Shown in pieces: positions 15,495 to 23,566 of a DNA stretch of 64,000 nt. The stretch is from Peribacillus sp. ACCC06369. GTDB taxonomy: Bacteria; Bacillota; Bacilli; Bacillales; DSM-1321. Under the pieces are notes generated by a model. It was not told where the DNA came from. It made no database searches and saw only the letters and a program-made list of their open reading frames with translations. Every line of letters begins with the position of its first letter. Position 1 is the stretch's first letter. The translations under genes were made by a program, and so were the position numbers. The stretch lies in contig NZ_JAUCEN010000001.1 of assembly GCF_030348945.1 (NCBI RefSeq), positions 94,229-158,228 of the forward strand. Direction: 5' to 3'.

Positions 15495-16568
15495 TTATGG
15501 GATGACTTTGCGTTTCCGAAAGTCGTCGAAGATGTTCATAAACATCGCTTCGGTATCGACGTATTCGTGAAAACCAAAGCGACGGGCCTTAGTTCCGTCG
15601 GCGAAGAAATCGTAATCCCAAGAGAACACGAAATCACCGAATTTCCAGGATGATAGGTCTTTATAGGAATGACCAGCAAGTCCATGATTATCGACCATTT
15701 TGTTCCAAAGTGGCTCCTTGTCCGCCATGACAACGTCCAGTGACATCTGCAGCGGAGGCGCCGTCTCCAAGCCGAAATAGTGAGCTATCTTCGGCCATAA
15801 TTCATTCCACCGGAACAGATCACCGTTCGTGATGTTAAATGCCTGATTGGCACAACGTTCTTCAGTCGCCGCCCATACCGTTGCCTTCGCAAGAAGCCCC
15901 GCATCCGTCATCTCCAAGAGACTGTCGTAAGCACCAGGCTTGCCGGGAAACCGCAGCGGAAGTCCAAGCTCCTTCGAAATTGAGGCGTAGATCGCAATAA
16001 CCATGGCGAGGTTCATCGGATTTCCAAGCGAGAAGCCACAGACTACAGAAGGACGGAGCGCCGACCAAGTCCAAGCCTTACCTTTTTGCCTTTGTTCTAA
16101 GAAATCTTGCTGATCAACATTGAACTCGGGCGGCATATGATTAGCATCTGTCTCACGAGCAGGGGTCTTGAATGGGCCGAGATGTGCTCCGTATACCTTG
16201 TAACCTTGCATCAAACTGACATGTATTAAGCCAGAGGCGATTGGTTCGATCGCCTCTACGGTGTTCACTAGCATGGCGAGGTTGGGAGGAACAAGTTCGG
16301 CCCAAGTTGGACGGTCCTGATAGGCGGCATAGAAGATATGTGTTACCTCAGTTAAACAGCCTAGCTTCTCGCGGGTGTCGTCAATATTGAGTAAATCCGC
16401 AGCCACGTACCGGACACGGCCGTCAGAATCTCCGCCTCGACGTGATACGCCAATCACGTCCCAATCAGGGAGGGTAATTAGGTGATTAATGAGGTTACGA
16501 CCGATGACACCATTTGCGCCTACGACCAAGGCGACTTTGCGTGTGCGTGTTTGAGGTACATTATTCAT
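15495..16568 (-). CDS. SDR-family oxidoreductase, PRISE-like (VEP1/progesterone-5-beta-reductase group)
   Basis: A 357-residue extended short-chain reductase. The NADP-binding start is VALVVGANGVIGRNLINHL with VSRRGG after the second strand; VTHIFYAAYQDRPTW, LMQGYKVYGAHLGPFKTPAR and SALRPSVVCGFSLGNPMNLA are the PRISE signature blocks (GYKVYGAH carries the catalytic Tyr). It probably reduces enone-type double bonds; the substrate is unknown. The GC content is higher than in neighbouring DNA, hinting at transfer together with the HxlR gene. The start ATG lies behind an AAGGAGCTGG site. Confidence 0.88.
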   Translation of the reverse strand: MNNVPQTRTRKVALVVGANGVIGRNLINHLITLPDWDVIGVSRRGGDSDGRVRYVAADLLNIDDTREKLGCLTEVTHIFYAAYQDRPTWAELVPPNLAMLVNTVEAIEPIASGLIHVSLMQGYKVYGAHLGPFKTPARETDANHMPPEFNVDQQDFLEQRQKGKAWTWSALRPSVVCGFSLGNPMNLAMVIAIYASISKELGLPLRFPGKPGAYDSLLEMTDAGLLAKATVWAATEERCANQAFNITNGDLFRWNELWPKIAHYFGLETAPPLQMSLDVVMADKEPLWNKMVDNHGLAGHSYKDLSSWKFGDFVFSWDYDFFADGTKARRFGFHEYVDTEAMFMNIFDDFRKRKVIP

Positions 16569-17160
16569 AGTGTTCCAGCTCCTTCTATACTGTGCTTAGT
16601 TCACTATTATTTTGCATCAAGGAACCACACTTGAGAAGTACGCACTTTGAAGTGTCATAAGCACTTTTTTGTAATCCAGCAGTACTCATAAGTAAAATCT
16701 TGGGTGTTAATAACATATAAACCTCAAAAAATCATTATAGGAATTGTTTGAAAATGTAATGATTATTCAACCCCGTTTTTTTCTTTATCCTCTCCTAAAC
16801 ACCAAGTTAATTTGTTTTCAAAATAGATCAGAATGCTGAAAATGCTCATTACTACGAGAGAGAAACGGATTTACTGATGTTCTGGGAAGATCTTCAACAA
16901 TCGGTCGCGATTTATTAGTAAGAATCGCTTTTTTATCGAACAAACGGGGAAGTTAGTTAAGGAAACCTCCCGAAAAAAATGTATTTACTACTATTATTTT
17001 ACGTTTCTATTAATTATGAGGATTAAATTATTTGTTCAAGCTTACAATAAAACCGGTCCTTCAAGTGACACTGTTTGTTTAGTTCAAAACAGGACATTGG
17101 TAGGAAGGGGAATATAAAATAGGAGGGGAAATAGTAAGGTAGTGTGGAGGCACAAAAAAA
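16569..17160. other. Intergenic stretch with one hairpin
   Basis: It holds the reductase promoter region on the minus strand and a GCGATT/AATCGC hairpin followed by T6 near 16905-16937. No gene was recognised. Confidence 0.45.
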
Positions 17161-17175
17161 GAGGGAGATGGCGGT

Positions 17176-17661
17176 ATTAAGAAATTACTTACTAGTTTGG
17201 TATTATTAGTAATGGCCCTAGGGATATCTTTTTCCACCGCTTCAGCATCTGCTGGAGGTTTTCACCACCCAGAAAGCTGGGATAAAAACTCTATTTTGCG
17301 GAAGGACACTCATGGGGTAGAGGTCAGAAATATGCAGTATATCCTGAATGTCTTGGGTTTTTATACGGATTCAGCAGTGGTTGATGTTGATGGGATTTTT
17401 GGGCCGAAAACCGAAGCGGGTGTAAAGAAATATCAAAAAGAAAACAACCTGAAAGTTGATGGTGTGGTTGGCCCTCGGACGTGGGATAGCTTCTCACAAT
17501 ACATTAAGAAGAATGGCAATGAAACTTATGGAGCAGGCGGAAACATGGGTCTCAGAATCAAATGGAAGTATGACAATTCTTCCTATACATCCGGCTCTAA
17601 AGCCTATATTTACGGTAATGGAGATACATTAAGCGACCAATATCGCTTGTATGCGAATTAA
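17176..17661 (+). CDS. Secreted peptidoglycan-binding protein (PG_binding_1), unusual start
   Basis: The product has a signal peptide (KKLLTSLVLLVMALGISFST, then ASASA-GG cleavage), a peptidoglycan-binding domain (VRNMQYILNVLGFYTDSAVV, VDGIFGPKTEAGVKKYQKEN, LKVDGVVGPRTWDSF) and a C-terminal tail of about 45 residues without a known fold. The signal peptide's Lys residues lie upstream of the TTG at 17197. The frame upstream has no ATG, GTG or TTG, but an ATT at 17176 sits 8 bases after GAGGGAG. Either ATT is used, or the start codon has mutated, or TTG 17197 gives a shortened signal. It probably binds the cell wall or spore cortex. Confidence 0.7.
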   Translation: MKKLLTSLVLLVMALGISFSTASASAGGFHHPESWDKNSILRKDTHGVEVRNMQYILNVLGFYTDSAVVDVDGIFGPKTEAGVKKYQKENNLKVDGVVGPRTWDSFSQYIKKNGNETYGAGGNMGLRIKWKYDNSSYTSGSKAYIYGNGDTLSDQYRLYAN

Positions 17662-17685
17662 AATACAGGATGGTCCTAACATATG

Positions 17686-17716
17686 AAAAACGTGTCTAAA
17701 TAGGCACGTTTCTATT
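17686..17716 (+). terminator. Rho-independent terminator
   Basis: AACGTG/CACGTT stem followed by a T-rich tail, directly downstream of the peptidoglycan-binding gene. Confidence 0.7.
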
Positions 17717-17819
17717 TTTTGCTTTCACGAGTTGTATGTTGTAATCTCCTTGCTTGCGTTGAGTTGGTCCGTGATTGATTTTGGGTGAATTTTTTATTGT
17801 CATGGTCAAACTTCGTAAA

Positions 17820-17854
17820 GAATGCCCTTCTCATAATCGAGAGGGGCATTTTTA
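17820..17854. terminator. Rho-independent terminator
   Basis: AATGCCC and GGGGCATT arms with an inner CTC/GAG stem, followed by T5 on the plus strand. Confidence 0.65.
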
Positions 17855-17940
17855 TAAAGCAAGTCGTCCTGAATTATAGGTCTACCCTTATTGGCTATAC
17901 ATTCTAATTAAAATAATAAAGAAATCTTCTCCTTTTTCAT

Positions 17941-19068
17941 TTAATCCTTTTCACGATAATTGGTTCTTCTCTCTCCCAGCTGTTTCGCAGCCTTTTTAGC
18001 CTTCTCCTGCTCAGGGTTTGTGTATAGGGCAGCCGTGGTAGTTGAAGTGTGACCAAGTTGAGTCATCAGTAAATGGATGTCTCCTGACTGCTCCATTAAG
18101 TTCGTCCCATAGGTATGTCTAAGTTTGTGTGGGGACATCGATTTATTGGTCTTAAATGCCTTCGTATATTTCTTAACTAGGGCCTCGATGGCACGATTGG
18201 AGAGAGGGATCGCTCCATCATTCACCCTAGTCAAGAATACATAAGCATCATCATCGTTTGATCCGCTATAACGCTCCGTTCGTATAGCTAGGTAGTCTTT
18301 TATGTCCTGCATAGACGGAGGAGAGACTGCCACAACATCCTTTTTTCCACCCTTACGTAAAACATGTATTTGTTTTTCCTCGAAATCCAAGTCTCGTAGC
18401 CTTAAGTTGGATAACTCGTTCACCCGAATTCCGCTTCCTAAGAAGAGGGATACGATCGCAAAATCACGTTCCTTGTCCCTTTTAAAATAAATGAGTTTCC
18501 TGGACTTTTCAGGTAGTTCCTTTTCATAGTTATGCTTCACGAATTCAAGAAACCGAGCATCCTCATCATTGTGGAAAATCTTTGTCGATATTCTGGAAGC
18601 CCGCGCCCCCAAAGTCTCTTTCACTTTATTCACTTCAATTTTCAACATGACATTTCGGTAGAAGTAAGGTTCGCCGTCGTCATTTTCTGTCTGTGTCGTT
18701 AAATACTTGAAAAGGGAACGTAATGCTGAAATTTTCCGGTTGACGGATACTTTTTCCGCTTTTTTTGTTTCCTTCTTATTGATAGGGATATTTCTCCGTT
18801 CCAAAAATTTTATAAAGGATTGGGCTTCAATCAACTTCAACTTTTCCAGCACTGTCAAAGGGATATCCTTAATATACTCCTGCTCAGCAATGCCTTCAGC
18901 TATCAGCCACTCCAAAAATAATTTATAATCAAGAACGTAATTCAAGAGGGTGGAAGGGGACCGGGTATCCAATTTATTGTCAACATATTCAACGATATAG
19001 AAAGGCATGGACTTAACCAGCTGTTCCAACTTCTGCTCATGCACTTGATGTTGTCTGGTGTTAGCCAT
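17941..19068 (-). CDS. xerS: Tyrosine recombinase, XerS-like
   Basis: A 375-residue phage-integrase-type recombinase. The N-terminal SAM-like DNA-binding domain includes SMPFYIVEYVDNKLDTRSPS, the opening typical of XerS proteins. The catalytic domain shows Arg-I in LGSGIRVNELSNLRL, Lys in RKGGKKD, H-x-x-R in SPHKLRHTYGTNL, His/Trp position in TQLGHTSTTTAALY, and the nucleophile Tyr in ALYTN. All six catalytic positions are present. XerS acts alone on a single site in streptococci, where its dif site lies beside the gene. Here an 11-6-11 palindrome lies 25 bases upstream of the start, and a second copy lies 1.07 kb away. Confidence 0.85.
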   Translation of the reverse strand: MANTRQHQVHEQKLEQLVKSMPFYIVEYVDNKLDTRSPSTLLNYVLDYKLFLEWLIAEGIAEQEYIKDIPLTVLEKLKLIEAQSFIKFLERRNIPINKKETKKAEKVSVNRKISALRSLFKYLTTQTENDDGEPYFYRNVMLKIEVNKVKETLGARASRISTKIFHNDEDARFLEFVKHNYEKELPEKSRKLIYFKRDKERDFAIVSLFLGSGIRVNELSNLRLRDLDFEEKQIHVLRKGGKKDVVAVSPPSMQDIKDYLAIRTERYSGSNDDDAYVFLTRVNDGAIPLSNRAIEALVKKYTKAFKTNKSMSPHKLRHTYGTNLMEQSGDIHLLMTQLGHTSTTTAALYTNPEQEKAKKAAKQLGERRTNYREKD

Positions 19069-19092
19069 TGGTCGACTCCTTTTAAGTTGATT

Positions 19093-19120
19093 TTTGCGTA
19101 AAATTCAATTTTTACGCAAA
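19093..19120. other. dif-like recombination core site or operator, copy 1
   Basis: Perfect 11-bp inverted arms TTTGCGTAAAA and TTTTACGCAAA around a 6-base spacer TTCAAT, the geometry of a tyrosine-recombinase core site. It lies 25 bases upstream of the XerS-like gene. A matching site is at 20160-20187. It could instead be an operator. Confidence 0.55.
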
Positions 19121-19168
19121 GATGTTTACATAATAATATTATGTGTTGTTAAATACCTAACGTAAAAG

Positions 19169-19333
19169 TCAACATTTCACAGGAACTTTCACATATTCAT
19201 ATTTTTCTGGATATTGAAGTTTAAGCTTTTCGATAGCAGCTTCAGCAGCATCTTTCGTTTCAAAAACTTCATCTAACTTGATAGTTTCTTTTTTCGTATG
19301 GAGATCAAAAACTCGTATTATGTATTTCATCAT
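19169..19333 (-). CDS. Small conserved-looking protein, 54 residues
   Basis: Starts ATGATG with an AAAGGGG site a few bases upstream and reads MMKYIIRVFDLHTKKETIKL, then VFETKDAAEAAIEKLKLQYP and EYVKVPVKC. A beta-strand, a turn, a long Ala/Lys helix and a short end strand are likely. The family is not recognised. It lies between the two dif-like sites, downstream of the HEPN/MNT genes on the same strand. Confidence 0.6.
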   Translation of the reverse strand: MMKYIIRVFDLHTKKETIKLDEVFETKDAAEAAIEKLKLQYPEKYEYVKVPVKC

Positions 19334-19363
19334 AAAACCCCTTTATCATAATTTAAGGATTTG

Positions 19364-19700
19364 TTATGTATAGTCGATAAAATCTCCTAGATGGTTTTCA
19401 ACAATTTGCTGTAAAATGTCTAAATTCACCGTCTGGTAATCATGAACTGCAATGTTCCTGAAACCCAACATAGCCTTTCAGCGTTTGGCCGTTTTTTCGT
19501 CATTAATTAAAGCCTTGGGAAGCATATCAAACGCATATCTGCTGAGGCAATCCCAATTTCTGTTCAGCTACAATATGCATAGCCAAGTCAATTGACGCTT
19601 CACATACCCTTTGAATATTGAGGTATGATCGAGTCTTGTCTTTTAGACATCCAGCATCGTTGGCATAAACCTGATTTTGTTCAAAATGACATCATTCTTT
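19364..19700 (-). pseudogene. hepT: HepT-type HEPN toxin gene, frameshifted
   Basis: Minus-strand pieces read YLNIQRVCEASIDLAMHIVA, then YAFDMLPKALINDEKTAKR, then a stop, then AMLGFRNIAVHDYQTVNLDI and VENHLGDFIDYT. The RNIAVH piece is the HEPN R-x(4)-H ribonuclease motif. At least two frameshifts and one stop separate the parts, so no toxin can be made. It sits directly behind the MNT antitoxin gene, the standard order of the MntA-HepT module. Confidence 0.75.
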
Positions 19701-20099
19701 ATAAATGGTCCCACTTTCTTCTATTTTTTTTAAGATACTTTCGCGTTCCTCATTCAATTTAGCGTACATGCTAAGAGCAGTCATTTGTTGGTTTTTAAGA
19801 AGAGTGTCGTTCGCTGAATATATAATTGTACCGGTAGTATATATCTGGGCTTTAAACACCGTGGATGCTGTACGGATATTGACCAAATCCACCTCAATTT
19901 TCAGAATATCTGCTAATTCCTGTGCCAGCTGAAAAACTTCATATGTAGTAAGGGATTGATTTTCGCTGTAGAAAGCAATATCAATATCACTTTCTTTATG
20001 TGTAGAGTTTTTTGCATAAGAACCAAAAATAATAATGAAAACGGGATCTACTTTTTTTATGAGAGTATCTTGAATGGTTTGAAACATTTCTGTATACAT
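19692..20099 (-). CDS. mntA: MntA-type minimal nucleotidyltransferase antitoxin
   Basis: A 135-residue protein with the pol-beta-type nucleotidyltransferase motif IIFGSYAKNSTHKESDIDIA (GS-x(9)-D-x-D) and a third acidic strand near LKIEVDLVNI. In characterised pairs MntA adds AMP units to HepT and so blocks its RNase activity. Here the partner is broken, leaving a solitary antitoxin. The start ATG lies behind AGGGAGCG. A dif-like palindrome lies 61 bases upstream. Confidence 0.85.
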   Translation of the reverse strand: MYTEMFQTIQDTLIKKVDPVFIIIFGSYAKNSTHKESDIDIAFYSENQSLTTYEVFQLAQELADILKIEVDLVNIRTASTVFKAQIYTTGTIIYSANDTLLKNQQMTALSMYAKLNEERESILKKIEESGTIYKE

Positions 20100-20159
20100 A
20101 AGACACGCTCCCTTAATATAATATGAAGATTATACCAAACATTCATTCCCATGTCCATT

Positions 20160-20187
20160 TATTCGTAAAATGTATATTTTACGCAAA
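20160..20187. other. dif-like recombination core site or operator, copy 2
   Basis: Arms TATTCGTAAAA and TTTTACGCAAA around a 6-base spacer TGTATA. The right arm is identical to copy 1 and the left arm differs at two positions. It lies upstream of the MNT gene, so the two sites bracket the toxin-antitoxin segment. Confidence 0.55.
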
Positions 20188-20500
20188 GATTAATACTATA
20201 ATTTTCCACACTCTCTTCCTTATCATAAATCTAGAGCTTATGTAAAAGATGGTTTCGATTAGGCAGTAACTCTAGGACAAAAGGAAACTATCTTATATTT
20301 ATAGAGATCACTTTTAATATTATATATTCTAACGAGGTTCATAGTCTTGAATATGACCTTCTTTTTCGAGTGATAAATCAATAAAGAGAACTGATGTCGA
20401 TATATCCGTTCTCTAGTAAAAATTTTTTTCTATATTCTTTATTTGTTATATGAGAAGAAATTTATAGTGGAATCAAAAAAAATCAGTCCCTACTGAACCT
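20188..20500. other. Intergenic stretch with a hairpin
   Basis: It contains AGAGAAC/GTTCTCT arms near 20384-20413, followed on the plus strand by an AT-rich T7 tail, a possible terminator. No gene was recognised. Confidence 0.4.
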
Positions 20501-20505
20501 TCCCA

Positions 20506-20637
20506 TTATTCTTTCTTATCATTATTCTCTTGGTTATTCTTTTCTGAAATTCGTCTTTGGTTGGCTTTCGTCTCAGCATTCACATGGTTTGCATCATTTC
20601 GTTTATTTTTTTTAGAACCTCTTGCATCATTACTCAT
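20506..20637 (-). CDS. Small hydrophilic protein, 43 residues
   Basis: A GGGAGGTGA site directly precedes the ATG. The product (MSNDARGSKKNKRNDANHVN, then AETKANQRRISEKNNQENND, KKE) is made almost only of charged and polar residues, without Cys or hydrophobic core, like some small spore or disordered proteins of bacilli. The family is not recognised. Confidence 0.6.
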   Translation of the reverse strand: MSNDARGSKKNKRNDANHVNAETKANQRRISEKNNQENNDKKE

Positions 20638-20639
20638 AC

Positions 20640-21050
20640 TTATTCACCTCCCGTGGCAGCTTATATACGTATGTTAGCTTACTCTTGCCTCCAAATTTTA
20701 TACGCCTCACCTGCATGTAGCACATCGCTAACTAGCATAAAGACATCCCGTACAGACCGCGGAAAACTTTATTTCAATCACACAAAAAGAGCAAACCTGT
20801 TTAGATACCGCTCTTGTAATGATTCAAAAATATCCCCATCAAAACTTATATCCCTTCGATGTTCAAATTCAATTGCACCTTATTCACTACGTGAAAATCG
20901 AAAGAGATCCTTATAAATGAATTCGGAAGTAGTAGCGTTACAAATACTCGCTTAATCCCAGGATTTCATCACCCTTGAACCTCAGTGAAAAAGATCTTTA
21001 ATAAAAGGATAGTTGTGAAATATCCTTTCTGTGCCTAATTTTTTGACCGC
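20640..21050. other. Stretch with a faint coding relic on the minus strand
   Basis: Minus-strand pieces such as SFDGDIFESLQERYLNRFAL and DVFMLVSDVLHAGEAYKIW look protein-like but are split by stops and frame changes. No family was recognised. Confidence 0.3.
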
Positions 21051-21053
21051 TTA

Positions 21054-21332
21054 TCAAAAGTAATCCTCAAAGTTCAATAAAATGACCTTCATGGCTTGGC
21101 TTGATTTCCCCTTTTCTTTAATCCTTTTCAGAAAGTCCATAAACAAAATCACCAGTAAATCCTCGCCCGTCAACTCTTCATCCATCAAGTACGGGGAAAT
21201 ATCATGCAGGAATACCTCACCCCAGAAAATCTCCGACTCCTTGATACGTAGGGTGTTCTCCGCTCGTTTTTCTTCTGAAGTCACCTCGACTTCTTCTTCC
21301 CTCTGCTCGAAAGAGAAAAGGTTGGTCGTCAC
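21054..21332 (-). CDS. Unrecognised 92-residue protein associated with collagen-like genes
   Basis: A GTG start at 21332. The product is acidic and helical, with EEKRAENTLRIKESEIFWGE, HDISPYLMDEELTGEDLLVI and LKRIKEKGKSSQAMKVILLN. No signal peptide or membrane segment is visible. A relic of a related gene (VTSEVKQAEITLRIKESDIY) lies at 38722-38795, also beside a collagen-like gene. The pairing suggests a role in spore-surface assembly, but this is inference. Confidence 0.6.
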   Translation of the reverse strand: MTTNLFSFEQREEEVEVTSEEKRAENTLRIKESEIFWGEVFLHDISPYLMDEELTGEDLLVILFMDFLKRIKEKGKSSQAMKVILLNFEDYF

Positions 21333-21428
21333 CTGCTTAAATAATCCCTTTCATTCCTGTTCCTCCAGTCAGGTTATTTTACAATAAACAATGTATTATT
21401 TTTTAAACCGATTGCCTGTTAAAAAGAG

Positions 21429-21471
21429 AAAAGCTGTTCAAAAACCTTATTCGGTCTTTGAACAGCTTCTT
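21429..21471 (-). terminator. Terminator of collagen-like gene 1
   Basis: AAGCTGTTCAAA and TTTGAACAGCTT arms just downstream of the stop at 21483. Confidence 0.75.
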
Positions 21472-21482
21472 CTAAAAATATT

Positions 21483-23027
21483 TTATGCCGTACTATCTAA
21501 TTGTACAATTGTTAATGCAGCACTATTGACAGTAGCTCCATCAATACTATTTGCTAAATGATGCTCTGAAGTACCAATATTGACAAGACGGATTTGATCA
21601 CCCGCATCTAACGAAGCGATAAATTCTCCATTTACTTGAAGATTAGTATTTAAAGGCGAAGCTGACGGTAGATCAACTCCTATACCAAACCTACTAGCTA
21701 CTAATGTTGCGAATGTCGCACCACCATCGGTACTTACCTGCACGCCGTAAGCCCCTTCTGTTGGAGAAACAGGTATACCACCATCATTTCTAAAAATTAC
21801 GCTATAATTTATTAAATAATCTCCTGCATTAGTTACTGTAATTGTATCGAATGTTGGTTCCGCATGTACGAAGCCTTCTGTACAAACACCTTCTGTATCA
21901 AATATTACTGGTTCATTTGGATCTACATCTCCTTGGGAGTCAGTACGAAAAACGTTACAATATCTCGAAATACATTCACATTCACCTTGTGGGCCTTGGA
22001 ATCCTTGCGGTCCTTGGTCGCCTTGTGGGCCTTGGAATCCTTGCGGTCCTTGGTCGCCTTGTGGGCCTTGGTCGCCTTGCGGGCCTTGGTCGCCTTGTGG
22101 GCCTTGGTCGCCTTGTGGGCCTTGGTCGCCTTGTGGACCTTGGAATCCTTGTGGGCCTTGGTCGCCTTGTGGGCCTTGGAATCCTTGCGGGCCTTGGTCG
22201 CCTTGTGGGCCTTGGAATCCTTGCGGGCCTTGGTCGCCTTGTGGGCCTTGGTCGCCTTGCGGGCCTTGGTCGCCTTGTGGGCCTTGGTCGCCTTGTGGGC
22301 CTTGGTCGCCTTGTGGGCCTTGGTCGCCTTGTGGGCCTTGGTCGCCTTGTGGGCCTTGGTCGCCTTGTGGGCCTTGGTCGCCTTGTGGGCCTTGGTCGCC
22401 TTGTGGGCCTTGGTCGCCTTGCGGGCCTTGGTCACCTTGCGGGCCTTGGTCGCCTTGCGGGCCTTGGTCGCCTTGCGGGCCTTGTGGTCCTTGGTCGCCT
22501 TGCGGGCCTTGTGGGCCTTGGTCGCCTTGTGGTCCTTGAGGTCCTTGATCGCCTTGTGGTCCTTGAGGCCCTTGCGGTCCTTGATCGCCTTGTGGTCCTT
22601 GAGGCCCTTGCGGTCCTTGATCGCCTTGTGGTCCTTGAGGCCCTTGTGGTCCTTGAGGCCCTTGTGGTCCTTGAGGCCCTTGTGGTCCTTGAGGCCCTTG
22701 CGGTCCTTGATCGCCTTGTGGTCCTTGAGGCCCTTGTGGTCCTTGAGGCCCTTGCGGTCCTTGATCGCCTTGTGGTCCTTGAGGCCCTTGTGGTCCTTGA
22801 GGCCCTTGTGGTCCTTGAGGCCCTTGTGGTCCTTGAGGCCCTTGTGGTCCTTTTTTATCATTATCAGATACGTTTACTTCCACATTAACGTTTTGCTCGA
22901 CCTTTTGTTCTTGTTTAGAATCACATTTGCATTGACTATGTCCGCAATCCTTACATTTGTTATGATCGCATTTGCATTTGCTATGTCCACAATCTTTACA
23001 TTTTTTATCTTTTTTATCCTTACCCAA
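21483..23027 (-). CDS. Collagen-like spore-surface protein with BclA-type C-terminal domain
   Basis: The start is TTG at 23027: an AAAGGAGG site lies 7-8 bases before it, and the paralogue at 38929 starts at the same point. The site itself lies inside the longer open frame that begins at 23054. The 514-residue product has a Cys/His-rich head with two CKDCGHSxCKC units. A Gln/Val segment follows, then a Gly-X-Y tract of about 290 residues made of GPQ, GDQ and a few GFQ triplets. The 165-residue C-terminal domain ([17 protein letters not shown] to [16 protein letters not shown]) resembles the TNF-like trimer domain of exosporium glycoproteins. A trimeric filament on the spore surface is likely. 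The tract DNA consists of 9- and 18-base tandem repeats with two codon dialects. Confidence 0.85.
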   Translation of the reverse strand: MGKDKKDKKCKDCGHSKCKCDHNKCKDCGHSQCKCDSKQEQKVEQNVNVEVNVSDNDKKGPQGPQGPQGPQGPQGPQGPQGPQGPQGDQGPQGPQGPQGPQGPQGDQGPQGPQGPQGPQGPQGPQGPQGPQGPQGDQGPQGPQGPQGDQGPQGPQGPQGDQGPQGPQGDQGPQGPQGDQGPQGPQGDQGPQGDQGPQGDQGPQGDQGPQGDQGPQGDQGPQGDQGPQGDQGPQGDQGPQGDQGPQGDQGPQGDQGPQGDQGPQGDQGPQGFQGPQGDQGPQGFQGPQGDQGPQGFQGPQGDQGPQGDQGPQGDQGPQGDQGPQGDQGPQGFQGPQGDQGPQGFQGPQGECECISRYCNVFRTDSQGDVDPNEPVIFDTEGVCTEGFVHAEPTFDTITVTNAGDYLINYSVIFRNDGGIPVSPTEGAYGVQVSTDGGATFATLVASRFGIGVDLPSASPLNTNLQVNGEFIASLDAGDQIRLVNIGTSEHHLANSIDGATVNSAALTIVQLDSTA

Positions 23028-23125
23028 TTTTTTATCCTCCTTTTCACAAAACATTACTTTATCTTATGAATCCTGAATTAATTGGATTGGATAAAAGGCG
23101 ATGGAATGACCCATTTTTGAACAAA

Positions 23126-23350
23126 GGGGTACCGCCACATGCCCATCAAGCCGCGAAAATAGGTCACCTCCAAAACGATAAATTGAGTATAAGTTACAAG
23201 AAAGTCCAAAATTTCGTTCTGGGGGTACTACAAAACTTTAACTTGATGGCAATGGGGTACCTTCAGCAAAACGCGAATTTACAACGTTAAGGGGATCTGG
23301 ATACAAAAATAGCCAATTTTCACCACGTTAAGGATGTAATCGGCTTTTTT
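23126..23350 (+). repeat. Tn3-family end interrupted by an IS231-type mini-element
   Basis: GGGGTACCGCCA at 23126-23137 is followed by the 117-bp mini-element. Then a full 38-bp Tn3-type end runs from 23254 to 23291 and its subterminal region to 23346. The 23254-23346 part matches 3830-3923 closely. Confidence 0.75.
23138..23254. mobile_element. 117-bp non-autonomous IS231-type element (MIC/MITE-like)
   Basis: The ends are CATGCCCATCAAG and, inverted, CATTGCCATCAAG; the first matches the IS231 terminal consensus as I recall it. It is flanked by 11-bp direct repeats GGGTACCGCCA and GGGTACCTTCA (9 of 11 identical), the known IS231 target in Tn4430-like ends. There is no reading frame, so movement would need a transposase in trans. 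Confidence 0.7.
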
Positions 23351-23566
23351 TTAGTTCTCAGAATTCCACCATTGACGGTGTACTGACTGGATATGAAAAC
23401 CTTTATTTGATCGCAAAATTGCGACATGAACGCAACCCGAGAAAATTTGCCGAAAGTTTGTTAGAAAATATACGCTAAATAAATTCCAACCTGAAAAGTC
23501 GATCTCCTCTATGTGAACTGCACCCCAATTGTTAGACACACCTAACAATTGGGGTGCAGTTTTTTT

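Noticed and set aside
19093..19120. AAAATTCAATTTTT core considered as a ComK box
   Set aside because: Only one AT-box-like half is present and the perfect 11-bp arms with GCG are better explained as a recombinase or repressor site.
21842..23069. Several long overlapping frames of leucine-rich repeats on both strands
   Set aside because: By-products of the 9/18-base repeats of the collagen-like gene at 21483-23027.
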